Shown: piece by piece, positions 50,967 through 59,915 of the stretch
Numbering within the stretch: position 1 is the stretch's first letter
Layout: each line of letters begins with the position of its first letter
Source of the DNA: Aerococcaceae bacterium zg-1292
GTDB lineage: Bacteria; Bacillota; Bacilli; Lactobacillales; Aerococcaceae
Length of the DNA: 64,000 nt
Direction of reading: 5' to 3'
Assembly (NCBI GenBank): GCA_016126655.1
Contig: CP065955.1
Location: 1,533,001-1,597,000, forward strand
Notes under the pieces: generated by a model
What the model saw: the letters and a program-made list of their open reading frames with translations, nothing else
The model's database searches: none
What the model was told of the DNA's origin: nothing
Program-made: the position numbers and the translations under genes

Positions 50967-51974
50967 GTGTCCATCGAGAAAATCGACTCGCATGCAATCG
51001 AGATATTACAGCACCACGTACTTACAGCTCAAGCCATTGGTACCGGTCGTGCACATAGTAAAATTATTTTAATGGGCGAACACGCTGTTGTGTATGATTA
51101 TCCCGCGATTGCCCTACCATTTCCAGCTATCGCCGTCGAAGCGACAGCAACATTGAATCAAGATAATCAACATTATTTGGCTTGTCACTATTATACAGGC
51201 CCGCTAAAAAAAGCACCACAACATTTGGACAATATCCAAACAGCTATTCAACTGACCTTGGATACTTTTCAATTAGGCAACCCATCGTTAAACATTACAA
51301 TTACCAGTGCTATCCCACAAGAGCGCGGCATGGGTTCTTCAGCAGCTGTGACCGTAGCGGTTGTCCGTGCCATTGCTGATTTATTTCAGCTAACATTGAG
51401 CGATTACCAATTACATTTTATCGTCAATCAGGCCGAAGTGATTGCCCATCAATCAACGAGTGGGATTGATACACTGATGACGAGTACCCACCATCCGGTT
51501 ATCTACCGTAAAAGTCGTGCACCACACGCCTTTGACTTATCCCTATCCGCATACCTTGTCGTTGCTGATAGTGGTCAAGCCGGACAGACAAAATCTGCAG
51601 TCCATCATGTTGCTCAAATGCGTAAACACAAACCTTATTTTGTCGATCAAGCGATGCAAGCTATCGGAAACTTTGTACAACAAGCGTATGACAAAATTGC
51701 ACAAGGTAACGCTATCGAGTTAGGGAAATTAATGACGTATAACCATTATTACTTGAACCAATTAGGTGTATCTAATTCTCACTTAGATAAAATCGTCAAT
51801 GCCGCATGGATGGCAGGTGCCTTAGGAGCCAAATTAACGGGTGGAGGCCGTGGCGGCTGCTTAATCGCCCTAGCCGAAACCAAATCTGCTGCAAAACGGA
51901 TAGCCAAAGCAATGCGCGATGCAGGCGCTGTCCAAACATGGCACTTAAACTTAGAAACTGGCGACAGTCTATAA
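50967..51974 (+). CDS. mvaK1: Mevalonate kinase
   Basis: Phosphorylates mevalonate in the mevalonate route to isopentenyl diphosphate. GHMP kinase of 335 residues starting at GTG (50967), seven bases after AGGGAGG; an in-frame TTG six bases earlier is too close to that site. Motifs: GRAHSKIILMGEHAVVYDYP, ERGMGSSAAVTVAVVRA (ATP loop), and KLTGGGRGGCLIAL. First of four mevalonate genes. A terminator-like hairpin and a structured repeat separate it from mvaD. Confidence 0.95.
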   Translation: MSIEKIDSHAIEILQHHVLTAQAIGTGRAHSKIILMGEHAVVYDYPAIALPFPAIAVEATATLNQDNQHYLACHYYTGPLKKAPQHLDNIQTAIQLTLDTFQLGNPSLNITITSAIPQERGMGSSAAVTVAVVRAIADLFQLTLSDYQLHFIVNQAEVIAHQSTSGIDTLMTSTHHPVIYRKSRAPHAFDLSLSAYLVVADSGQAGQTKSAVHHVAQMRKHKPYFVDQAMQAIGNFVQQAYDKIAQGNAIELGKLMTYNHYYLNQLGVSNSHLDKIVNAAWMAGALGAKLTGGGRGGCLIALAETKSAAKRIAKAMRDAGAVQTWHLNLETGDSL

Positions 51975-52007
51975 CACTTCGCCACGGCATTAATTCTTAT
52001 ATTTAGA

Positions 52008-52066
52008 GTGTAACACATCCCCTTTTGACAAACTCAATCAGTGGTGACGTGTTGCACTTTTTCACA
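52008..52066 (+). terminator. Possible terminator or attenuator after mvaK1
   Basis: GTGTAACAC (52009) can pair with GTGTTGCAC (52050-52058), followed by TTTTTC. If it works, mvaD and later genes would be made less than mvaK1. Confidence 0.5.
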
Positions 52067-52071
52067 TCATA

Positions 52072-52190
52072 ACACACATAGTGTGAGCGAGGGTGTCCTG
52101 ACTTGAACCACTGGAGCAAAGGTCGCAGAAGCACAAAGGTGCTTCAAGAGCTATGCGAAGTGGACGTCAAGTCAGCCCGAGCGAACCAGA
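52072..52190 (+). repeat. Structured intergenic repeat, copy 6
   Basis: Outer stem GACTTGA-A-CCACT with AGTGG-ACG-TCAAGTC, one base better paired than copy 1. Inner hairpin GAAGCAC, loop AAAG, GTGCTTC (52128-52145); in copy 1 the same positions read GAAGCGC and GCGCTTC, a compensatory pair change. It lies between mvaK1 and mvaD, ending just before the mvaD ribosome binding site (TAGGAGGA). Confidence 0.72.
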
Positions 52191-52206
52191 ATAGGAGGAA
52201 TTCAGC

Positions 52207-53208
52207 ATGAGTCAAGGTTTTTTTCGTGCGCATACCAATATCGCATTGATAAAATATTGGGGTAAGCGCAATACTGAATTATTTTTACCGATGACTAGCA
52301 GTTTATCATTGACACTTGATGCATTTTATACCGATACTAAAGTCACATTAAAACCCGACGAATTACTCGACACTTTTTTCTTAGACGGACAAATACAGTC
52401 TGAGAAGGCTACAAAAAATGTCACACAATTCGTCGATCGTTTTCGTGCATTAAGTGGCCAATCAGCTGCTGTTCAAGTTGAAAGTTGGAATCATGTACCG
52501 ACAGCAGCTGGGCTCGCATCATCCGCTTCTGCCTATGCTGCACTTGCTTGTGCCTGCAACCAAGCGTTTGGTCTCAATTTAGATGCCAAAGCATTATCTA
52601 TTTTAGCACGTCAAGGGTCAGGGAGTGCCAGCCGTAGTTTATTCGGTGGCTTTGTTGAATGGCATAAAGGTGATGGTGATATATCTGAATCGAGCTACGC
52701 AGAACAAATTGATGCTGCTAATTGGGATATTGGCATGCTCGTCATTGTTATCAACCGTAAAGCCAAGAAAATCAGTAGTCGTATCGGTATGGAGCAAACA
52801 ATGGAGACTTCGCCGTTTTATGCATTGTGGCCGCAAGAAGTTGAGCGCGATTTACATGACATTAAACAAGCGATTCAAGCACAAGATATTGATTCTGTTG
52901 GACAAATTGCCGAACATAATGCGATGAAAATGCACGCGACGACATTAGCAGCTAACCCAAGTTTTACCTATTGGGAGCCTGACTCATTACGTGCTATTCA
53001 AATAATTCAAATAATGCGTGAAGATTTAGGCTTTCAATGCTACATTACGATGGATGCAGGTCCAAACGTAAAAGTATTATGCCCTGCCAGCCAGTTGGAT
53101 GCTTTACGCGGTCAATTGCTCTCACATTTTGCCGCTGAACAGTTAATCACAGCTCTACCAGGACCTGCACCTTATGCCCTGCCGCTAAATACGGAGACGA
53201 ACGGATGA
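52207..53208 (+). CDS. mvaD: Diphosphomevalonate decarboxylase
   Basis: Decarboxylates diphosphomevalonate to isopentenyl diphosphate. 333 residues. Motifs: AHTNIALIKYWGKRN at the N-terminus, PTAAGLASSASAYAALA (ATP loop), GSGSASRSLFGGFVEW, and DAGPNVKVLCPAS. Stop overlaps the mvaK2 start by four bases (ATGA), so the two are coupled. Confidence 0.96.
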   Translation: MSQGFFRAHTNIALIKYWGKRNTELFLPMTSSLSLTLDAFYTDTKVTLKPDELLDTFFLDGQIQSEKATKNVTQFVDRFRALSGQSAAVQVESWNHVPTAAGLASSASAYAALACACNQAFGLNLDAKALSILARQGSGSASRSLFGGFVEWHKGDGDISESSYAEQIDAANWDIGMLVIVINRKAKKISSRIGMEQTMETSPFYALWPQEVERDLHDIKQAIQAQDIDSVGQIAEHNAMKMHATTLAANPSFTYWEPDSLRAIQIIQIMREDLGFQCYITMDAGPNVKVLCPASQLDALRGQLLSHFAAEQLITALPGPAPYALPLNTETNG

Positions 53209-54281
53209 AGCAGACAACGATTCGTATCCCAGGTAAATTATATATCGCCGGCGAGTATGCTGTCCTAGAGCCGGGCGAACCAGCGATTATCGTAGCGGTT
53301 AATGCATACTTGTCATGTCGCCTGGAAGAAAAAACACATACCGGATATAGTCAGTGGACCTCATCGCTATATCCTAATGATACATTTTATTATCAGGGCC
53401 AACATCAAGTAATTACTAAAAAATGGCACTATGTGTATCAAGCTGTAACTGTAGCCGAAACATACTTATCCGAGATAGGCATCGAGGTAACTGAGTATGA
53501 TTTGCATTTTGACAGCGAGTTAATCGACCAAGATGGCGCGAAATATGGACTGGGCTCTAGCGGTGCCGTCACTGTCGCAACGATTAAAGCTATCCTAACA
53601 CATCATCAATATGCCTTTACACCAGTCGAATTGTACAAACTAGCAACCCTCGCCTCACTGAACGTGTCTGAAAAAGGTAGCTTCGGTGATATCGCTGCCT
53701 GTGTATCTGGCGGTTGGGTGCTCTATCGTTCCTTTGACCGACAATGGTTACTAAGCAACATGCAGGCAAAAAATTCATACGCTGCACTGGTACAACAGCC
53801 GTGGCCCTTGCTAGAAATCTCCCCTCTTGACGTGCATCCAACCCTTCAATTGATGATTGGCTGGACACAATCACCGGCAAGCACCGATTATCATGTTCAG
53901 CATTTTGAACAAGCGCGTCTGGCACAAGATGATGATTATCAGTATTTCATCCATGAAAGTCGGGTATTCGTTGAAACACTGGCGACTGCATTAATCAAGG
54001 GAGACTTGACAGTCGTTTTTTCGACGATTCAAGAGTTACGACACCTATTACAAAAGATTTCAGCTAAATGGCAGCTCGGTATCGAAACACCGGCGTTAAC
54101 TCAATTAATTGAAGATGCAGCGGCCTATCAATATGCAGCTAAAACTTCCGGTGCCGGCGGCGGAGACTGTGGCATTGCTCTCGGTCACAACACCAGTGAA
54201 GCTACCGCATTAACACAATTATGGCAACAACATCATATTAAACCATTACAACTATCCGTCGCACCGTCTCAAACAAGGTAG
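53205..54281 (+). CDS. mvaK2: Phosphomevalonate kinase
   Basis: Phosphorylates phosphomevalonate. GHMP kinase of 358 residues with IPGKLYIAGEYAVLEPGEPA, KYGLGSSGAVTVATIKAIL, and KTSGAGGGDCGIAL. Length and order are typical for Gram-positive cocci. Overlaps mvaD and is followed by fni after 14 bases. Confidence 0.95.
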   Translation: MKQTTIRIPGKLYIAGEYAVLEPGEPAIIVAVNAYLSCRLEEKTHTGYSQWTSSLYPNDTFYYQGQHQVITKKWHYVYQAVTVAETYLSEIGIEVTEYDLHFDSELIDQDGAKYGLGSSGAVTVATIKAILTHHQYAFTPVELYKLATLASLNVSEKGSFGDIAACVSGGWVLYRSFDRQWLLSNMQAKNSYAALVQQPWPLLEISPLDVHPTLQLMIGWTQSPASTDYHVQHFEQARLAQDDDYQYFIHESRVFVETLATALIKGDLTVVFSTIQELRHLLQKISAKWQLGIETPALTQLIEDAAAYQYAAKTSGAGGGDCGIALGHNTSEATALTQLWQQHHIKPLQLSVAPSQTR

Positions 54282-54295
54282 AAAGCGAGGAGACT

Positions 54296-55384
54296 ATGTT
54301 AAAATCACAATTACCTTCTTACTCACAACAACGTAAAGACGACCATGTACATCATGCACTAGCGCAACAACGCCAACATCCTCATTCGCAATTTGATGAA
54401 ATTCGGTTTGTGCATCACTCCTTTGCACCACTATCACTTGACGAGATTGACATCCGCACACAATGGGCCAATCATCGGCATACCTTACCTTTTTATATTA
54501 ATGGGATGACCGGTGGTTCTGAAAAAACAAAGCGCTACAACCAACAATTAGCGCAATTAGCACATCAAACAGGTCTTGCAATGGCATCCGGTTCAATCAG
54601 CGGTGCCTTAAGTGATGCCTCCGTTGCAGATTCATTTACCATTATTCGTAAGGAAAATCCTAATGGCTTTGTCATGGCTAATCTCGGTGCTCATCACGGT
54701 GTCGATAATGCCAAACGTGCCGTTGATTTAATACAAGCCAATGCGTTACAGATTCATTTAAATGCGCCACAAGAAATTGTGATGCCCGAAGGCGACCGTG
54801 ACTTCACCTCATGGCTATCGAATATTGAAGCAATGGTTCAAGCATTAGAAGTACCAATCATTGTTAAAGAAGTTGGCTTTGGTATGAGTCAAGAAACGAT
54901 TCAACAACTCATCGATGTCGGTGTTTCTACTATCGATGTCAGTGGACGTGGTGGCACTAACTTTATCGCAATCGAAAATCATCGTCGTGACCGCTTAGAT
55001 TTCCAATCCCTTATCAATTGGGGACAAACAACACCAGAAGCCTTACTGGAAGCTAGCCCTTTTATGGATAAAGCAACCATTCTGGCCAGTGGCGGTATTG
55101 GTGATTTCACTGATATTGTTAAGGCACTAGCACTAGGAGCTCAGGCAGTAGGTCTATCTGGTCGATTTTTACATATGGTTCATACGCAAGGAGTCGAAGA
55201 GTCCATTCGAGAAGTGAATGAGTGGAAAGAAGCCATTCAACAGATGATGTTATTACTTGGCGCACGTACAATTACAGAACTCCATCATACGGATATAGTT
55301 CTTACTTCAGACCTTGCTCATTGGGCACAGTCACGTGGTATCAACTGGCAACGCTTTGCGGTGCGTAGTCGGGAGAATCGGTAG
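54296..55384 (+). CDS. fni: Type 2 isopentenyl-diphosphate delta-isomerase
   Basis: FMN- and NADPH-dependent enzyme converting isopentenyl to dimethylallyl diphosphate. 362 residues with RKDDHVHHALAQ at the start, FYINGMTGGSEKT, IVKEVGFGMS, STIDVSGRGGTNFIAIE, and ILASGGIGDFTDIVKALALGA. Last gene of the mevalonate cluster, followed by a terminator. Confidence 0.96.
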   Translation: MLKSQLPSYSQQRKDDHVHHALAQQRQHPHSQFDEIRFVHHSFAPLSLDEIDIRTQWANHRHTLPFYINGMTGGSEKTKRYNQQLAQLAHQTGLAMASGSISGALSDASVADSFTIIRKENPNGFVMANLGAHHGVDNAKRAVDLIQANALQIHLNAPQEIVMPEGDRDFTSWLSNIEAMVQALEVPIIVKEVGFGMSQETIQQLIDVGVSTIDVSGRGGTNFIAIENHRRDRLDFQSLINWGQTTPEALLEASPFMDKATILASGGIGDFTDIVKALALGAQAVGLSGRFLHMVHTQGVEESIREVNEWKEAIQQMMLLLGARTITELHHTDIVLTSDLAHWAQSRGINWQRFAVRSRENR

Positions 55385-55393
55385 GTAGACAGA

Positions 55394-55438
55394 TACCCCC
55401 ACCAAACTTTTGTATGGGTTTGGTGGGGGGTTTCTTAT
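55394..55438. terminator. Terminator between fni and csm6
   Basis: ACCCCCACCAAAC with GTTTGGTGGGGGGT (allowing a short central loop), followed by TTTCTTATTTT on the plus strand. It ends the mevalonate operon and may serve the convergent csm6 gene as well. Confidence 0.85.
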
Positions 55439-56727
55439 TTTAATAATGTTAACAGTTGTGAATCGACATCATCGTATAAAGAAAAGATGGATTCATCGAC
55501 TTGATAAATCTTCATAATTAGCTTTTTTAAATCATTCTCAATTGTTACTAAAGTACGTGATTTTACATTATTAATATCAATCGCAGATAACCCATGAGCA
55601 ACTTTATTACGTGCACCATTAATTGCTTTTGTAGATTTAATCAGATTGGTGATTTCATTTTCTGGATCTAAGCAGTCAATCATATTTTGAAAAGATAATA
55701 AGTTCAAGTATGCTTCCCGATTATATTTTCGATTAGTATTCAAACGCTTGTTTTCAGCTTCAATCTCTGCTTCAATCATCTGAAATACATACTCCGCTTG
55801 CTTATGGTTCGGATTCACTTTTGGAAATCCATCCATTGACACTACTAATTCAGGATAATTCAAATGTAAATAATCTTCTAATAAAAATTCTGCTAGCGAT
55901 TTGCATTTAATCAGAAAATCAGTCATCAATTCACGCTCGCGCATCCGATTCATGATTAAGAAATAATTTAAAGCTAACTGTCCCTTTTCTCCTAATCCTA
56001 CTTTTTCAGACGCTTCTTTCACAAATGAACTAACTGTCTGGTATTTTAAAGAGTGAACTAATTCATCTAAAATAGAATTAATCTGATTACGGATTCTGTT
56101 AGAAAAATACTCTTTGGACTTTTTATGAGTCATTACATTATACGCAGCTTGATAATCATGATTACGTATCATTTCCCGTAAATTTCGCTTCACCAATGAA
56201 GCACTTACTTTTTCTGCTTTATCTTCAATCACGCGATTCGTCGATTGCTCAGAATAGTCAATATCGCCTGCAATCAATTCCATTACTTTTTCTTCAGTCA
56301 AATCAAAATTATACGGTGGTGCCGCATTCGGACTTGCGACTTGAACCGCTTTGACATTATATTCATTGATTTGATTGATGGTATATAATGCTGAAATAAC
56401 TTGTGGCGTTGCGCTCGATAGATTCAACAAAAATTCATCTTTATCATTAATATATTGTTGAATAGTGTGATTCAACTGCTCAAACATCTTATCAAATAAA
56501 AATATTTCCTTATCAGATATAACCAAATCAGACACAACAATTTCAGGTTGATATCCGTCGATTGCTAATAAAACTTGCTTCACAAATGGTACTTTTTTTA
56601 CCATACTCTCACTGACAATTAATATGATTTTTTCAGGACGGTACCATCTTGCAATATGCAATAATGGTCCATCATGATTCTTTAGTATCGGATCTGTGTT
56701 ACCAACTGAAGATATTAATACTTTCAT
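55435..56727 (-). CDS. csm6: Csm6 ancillary RNase (copy 1, beyond the array)
   Basis: Ring-nucleotide-activated RNase of type III-A systems, 430 residues from the ATG at 56727 (MKVLISSVGNTDPI; GAGGAAATAAG upstream). N-terminal CARF domain (about 1-170) with SSVGNTDPI and LLNLSSATPQVISAL, which senses cyclic oligoadenylate made by Cas10; C-terminal HEPN domain with the catalytic RNKVAHGL (R-x4-H, about residue 385). All key residues are present. It lies on the far side of the CRISPR array from the rest of the operon and has its own promoter-like sequence. Confidence 0.93.
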   Translation of the reverse strand: MKVLISSVGNTDPILKNHDGPLLHIARWYRPEKIILIVSESMVKKVPFVKQVLLAIDGYQPEIVVSDLVISDKEIFLFDKMFEQLNHTIQQYINDKDEFLLNLSSATPQVISALYTINQINEYNVKAVQVASPNAAPPYNFDLTEEKVMELIAGDIDYSEQSTNRVIEDKAEKVSASLVKRNLREMIRNHDYQAAYNVMTHKKSKEYFSNRIRNQINSILDELVHSLKYQTVSSFVKEASEKVGLGEKGQLALNYFLIMNRMRERELMTDFLIKCKSLAEFLLEDYLHLNYPELVVSMDGFPKVNPNHKQAEYVFQMIEAEIEAENKRLNTNRKYNREAYLNLLSFQNMIDCLDPENEITNLIKSTKAINGARNKVAHGLSAIDINNVKSRTLVTIENDLKKLIMKIYQVDESIFSLYDDVDSQLLTLLK

Positions 56728-56770
56728 CTTATTTCCTCTATTCATTACTTTCTATTATTTCCATATTTCT

Positions 56771-56799
56771 ATTATCTCTATTTATCTTTATTAAAGCAA
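56771..56799 (-). promoter_or_regulatory. Putative promoter of csm6 copy 1
   Basis: Minus strand -35 TTGCTT (56794-56799), 17-base spacer, -10 GATAAT (56771-56776), 44 bases before the start codon. It would let this csm6 be expressed apart from the array. Confidence 0.5.
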
Positions 56800-56894
56800 T
56801 ATAAATTTCATGTGCTAATTACCATTGAATTTGATAATAGTCTTGATATAGAGATGCTTCTTAAAGTATGGAGGGATATGAATTTCTTCGTACT

Positions 56895-58520
56895 TTGGTC
56901 GTCCCCTGACGGGGTTTAAGGTTCATAAATTCAACGAATGGATGAATGCTAATTTTTCCAGAGTTGTTTCCGTCCCCTAACGGGGTTTAAGGTTCATAAA
57001 TGGAAATAGCCCGAATCCAAGCTGAAGCCGATAAAGGGGTTTCCGTCCCCTAACGGGGTTTAAGGTTCATAAATCTCGCTGAAAAATACGTCAGTGAGAT
57101 GTACAAAAAGTTTCCGTCCCCTAACGGGGTTTAAGGTTCATAAATTAGACCGTTTGTTATAGGCAAAGGAAATTGGATAATCGTTTCCGTCCCCTAACGG
57201 GGTTTAAGGTTCATAAATGGGTACCGGATTCATCCGACAATATTGATTTGTCGGTTTCCGTCCCCTAACGGGGTTTAAGGTTCATAAATACAAATTATTG
57301 GTGTGGGAAATCAGTTGTACGAAATCGTTTCCGTCCCCTAACGGGGTTTAAGGTTCATAAATCTGACTTGGTTGAACGAGAAGTTGAAAAACGGATGCAG
57401 TTTCCGTCCCCTAACGGGGTTTAAGGTTCATAAATGAAAACTGAATAACCAAAACAAAAAAGCCTTTCCGGTTTCCGTCCCCTAACGGGGTTTAAGGTTC
57501 ATAAATTACCAGATGACATATCTAAAGAATTGCTAGAGGTAAGTTTCCGTCCCCTAACGGGGTTTAAGGTTCATAAATTTAGCAAATCTCAAGCTTGGGA
57601 TTTGCGTGATGATTGTTTCCGTCCCCTAACGGGGTTTAAGGTTCATAAATATGAATGAATCTGACGCTATGTGCGCCAACGAATAGAGTTTCCGTCCCCT
57701 AACGGGGTTTAAGGTTCATAAATTTTTTATGTTGGGGAGTGTTGTTCATGGGGACCAAATTGTTTCCGTCCCCTAACGGGGTTTAAGGTTCATAAATGTT
57801 AAGCCTTTAATGTTTCTAATTTGCTTCAACGTGGTTTCCGTCCCCTAACGGGGTTTAAGGTTCATAAATTTTCGTGTAAGTAACGCACCATTTCATCTGT
57901 CCAAAGTTTCCGTCCCCTAACGGGGTTTAAGGTTCATAAATTGCAATTTGTGGAAGTATAGAATGAAGTTCTTGAATGTTTCCGTCCCCTAACGGGGTTT
58001 AAGGTTCATAAATTAAATGAAATTCAAAGAATTATCAATAGTCGCACAACGTTTCCGTCCCCTAACGGGGTTTAAGGTTCATAAATTACTTAACCGACCC
58101 CGTCAATCACAACGTATTAACAATTGGTTTCCGTCCCCTAACGGGGTTTAAGGTTCATAAATCCACATAATAGCGATTGGTATTACAATCGCATTAGTGT
58201 TTCCGTCCCCTAACGGGGTTTAAGGTTCATAAATTAAGAGAAATCTCTCTTAACAAATAAAAAATGCTGTTTCCGTCCCCTAACGGGGTTTAAGGTTCAT
58301 AAATAAGAAAAAGAAAAAGAAAAAGAAAAAGGCTAATCACTGTTTCCGTCCCCTAACGGGGTTTAAGGTTCATAAATAAGGTGAAATAAAAGTGTTATGC
58401 AATGTGGATTTAAGTTTCCGTCCCCTAACGGGGTTTAAGGTTCATAAATTAATAGAAGCAATCAAAGCTTCTGACCACCGTTGGGTTTCCGTCCCCTAAC
58501 GGGGTTTAAGGTTCATAAAT
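56895..58520 (-). CRISPR. Type III-A CRISPR array, 23 repeats and 22 spacers
   Basis: 36-base repeat (plus strand starts GTTTCCGTCCCCTAACGGGG and ends GGTTCATAAAT), 22 identical copies and one degenerate copy at the left end (56895-56930, changes at both its start and centre). Spacers are 34-40 bases. Transcribed leftward (minus strand) the repeat ends GGGGACGGAAAC, giving the 8-base crRNA tag ACGGAAAC typical of type III-A; the CCCC/GGGG arms form a short hairpin. The degenerate terminal repeat on the left and the clean one on the right put the leader on the right. One spacer (58305-58341) is almost entirely an AAGAAA repeat. Confidence 0.97.
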
Positions 58521-58625
58521 CCTATATTTTGTATTGTAACATAAACAAAACACAAGATATTGTGGTGAGATAATATAGTATCGTTTTATATCCATCTCAC
58601 CACTAATTATATCATATTTTTTTCT
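58521..58625 (-). promoter_or_regulatory. CRISPR leader
   Basis: AT-rich 105 bases between csm6 copy 2 and the first repeat. It contains the perfect inverted repeat GTGGTGAGAT (58562-58571) and ATCTCACCAC (58593-58602). TACAAT, a possible -10, lies about 13 bases before the first repeat on the minus strand. The array could also be read through from the csm operon. Confidence 0.6.
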
Positions 58626-59882
58626 TTATTCTAACATCTTAAGTAGTTTTTTATTAAATGCCTGCAAATAATCCATTATACTGAAAGACTCATTACCATC
58701 AAAATATACAAGATAAAACAAACTTGTAATACACTCCATAACAGCTGGAACAGTTGAAATATCTATCGTCACTTCGTGCAAATCATGAGCAACTTTATTC
58801 CGATATTTTTTTATTTCGAGTATGGGGTCTAATAATTTTTCGTGTCCAGCAGCTCTTAACAAACTATTATAATGATGGAAGCCAAATGGTCCACTTAAAT
58901 TCATGTTCCTTGTCAATTCCTCATATTTATCTACGATTTTTTTGTAATTGGGAATCTTTCTTGCACATTGCTGATCAATGCGATAATTCTGCTTCTTTTT
59001 GATTAATAAGCCTGGATATTCCTTTTGAATATATTTGCGAGCAAGAAACTCACTAATTGACTGAGCACGAATGATAGCTTCTGCAATATCACCACGTAAA
59101 TACTTTACCATCATCATAGTACACGCAAAAAATGCTGTTGCTGCTTCTTGAACCTTACTCTTACGGTCCAGAACTTTTAATTTTTCTGGAACTTTTTGAA
59201 AATGAAAAGATTCTACCATACTTGATAATTCCATTTCAAGTTTACTTTGATGAGGTAAATTTGGGTGTTGCTGGACAACACTCAATGCAGCATGATAATC
59301 ATAATTTCCAATTAATTCGCGCAAACTCTTTTTAACGAGTGAGTGCATAAAATTTATTCCAGAATCTAACTCCAGCCGATTTTCTGTATCAAGACAATTA
59401 TCTTTATTTTTTTCTATGGCTTCATCTTCCGAATACTGCTCCTCTATTTTATTTTCATCTACTCGATTTGAATCTCGCTTCGGCGACGCAACTTGATAAG
59501 CACGGAATTGAAAATTTGAAATTCGATTAATTGTAAATAATGCACTTTTTATTTGTGGTGTTCCTGAAGATAGATTTAAGATATACTCATCATCACGTGT
59601 TAAAACATCCGCTAATAACCGTTCAATTAATTCGAAAATAACATCAAACTTATATACATCTTCATTAGGTATAACTTCCTTATAACTTTCAATATCAGGC
59701 TGATAATCTGCAGCAATTGATTCAATCGCTTTACAGATATAATCATGTTTTTGAACCGTACGTTCACTATGAACTAACAAAATTTTATCAGGCCGCTCAT
59801 ACCGTGCAATGTGCAAAATAGCACCATCATGACTAAAACGAATCGGATCTGTATCTCCGACACAAGAAAGTAAAATTTTCAT
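58626..59882 (-). CDS. csm6: Csm6 ancillary RNase (copy 2, operon end)
   Basis: Second Csm6, 418 residues. CARF domain with SCVGDTDPIRFSHDGAILH and ILNLSSGTPQIKSAL; HEPN domain with RNKVAHDL (about residue 365). It is a diverged paralogue of the copy beyond the array: the N-terminal and HEPN motifs match closely, the middle (VDENKIEEQYSEDEAIEKNK) does not. It follows csm5 by 33 bases and is the last gene before the leader. Both RNase motifs and the ring-nucleotide pocket look intact. Confidence 0.93.
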   Translation of the reverse strand: MKILLSCVGDTDPIRFSHDGAILHIARYERPDKILLVHSERTVQKHDYICKAIESIAADYQPDIESYKEVIPNEDVYKFDVIFELIERLLADVLTRDDEYILNLSSGTPQIKSALFTINRISNFQFRAYQVASPKRDSNRVDENKIEEQYSEDEAIEKNKDNCLDTENRLELDSGINFMHSLVKKSLRELIGNYDYHAALSVVQQHPNLPHQSKLEMELSSMVESFHFQKVPEKLKVLDRKSKVQEAATAFFACTMMMVKYLRGDIAEAIIRAQSISEFLARKYIQKEYPGLLIKKKQNYRIDQQCARKIPNYKKIVDKYEELTRNMNLSGPFGFHHYNSLLRAAGHEKLLDPILEIKKYRNKVAHDLHEVTIDISTVPAVMECITSLFYLVYFDGNESFSIMDYLQAFNKKLLKMLE

Positions 59883-59915
59883 GTTATTTCTCCTCGTATA
59901 ATAAGTTTTAGAAGG

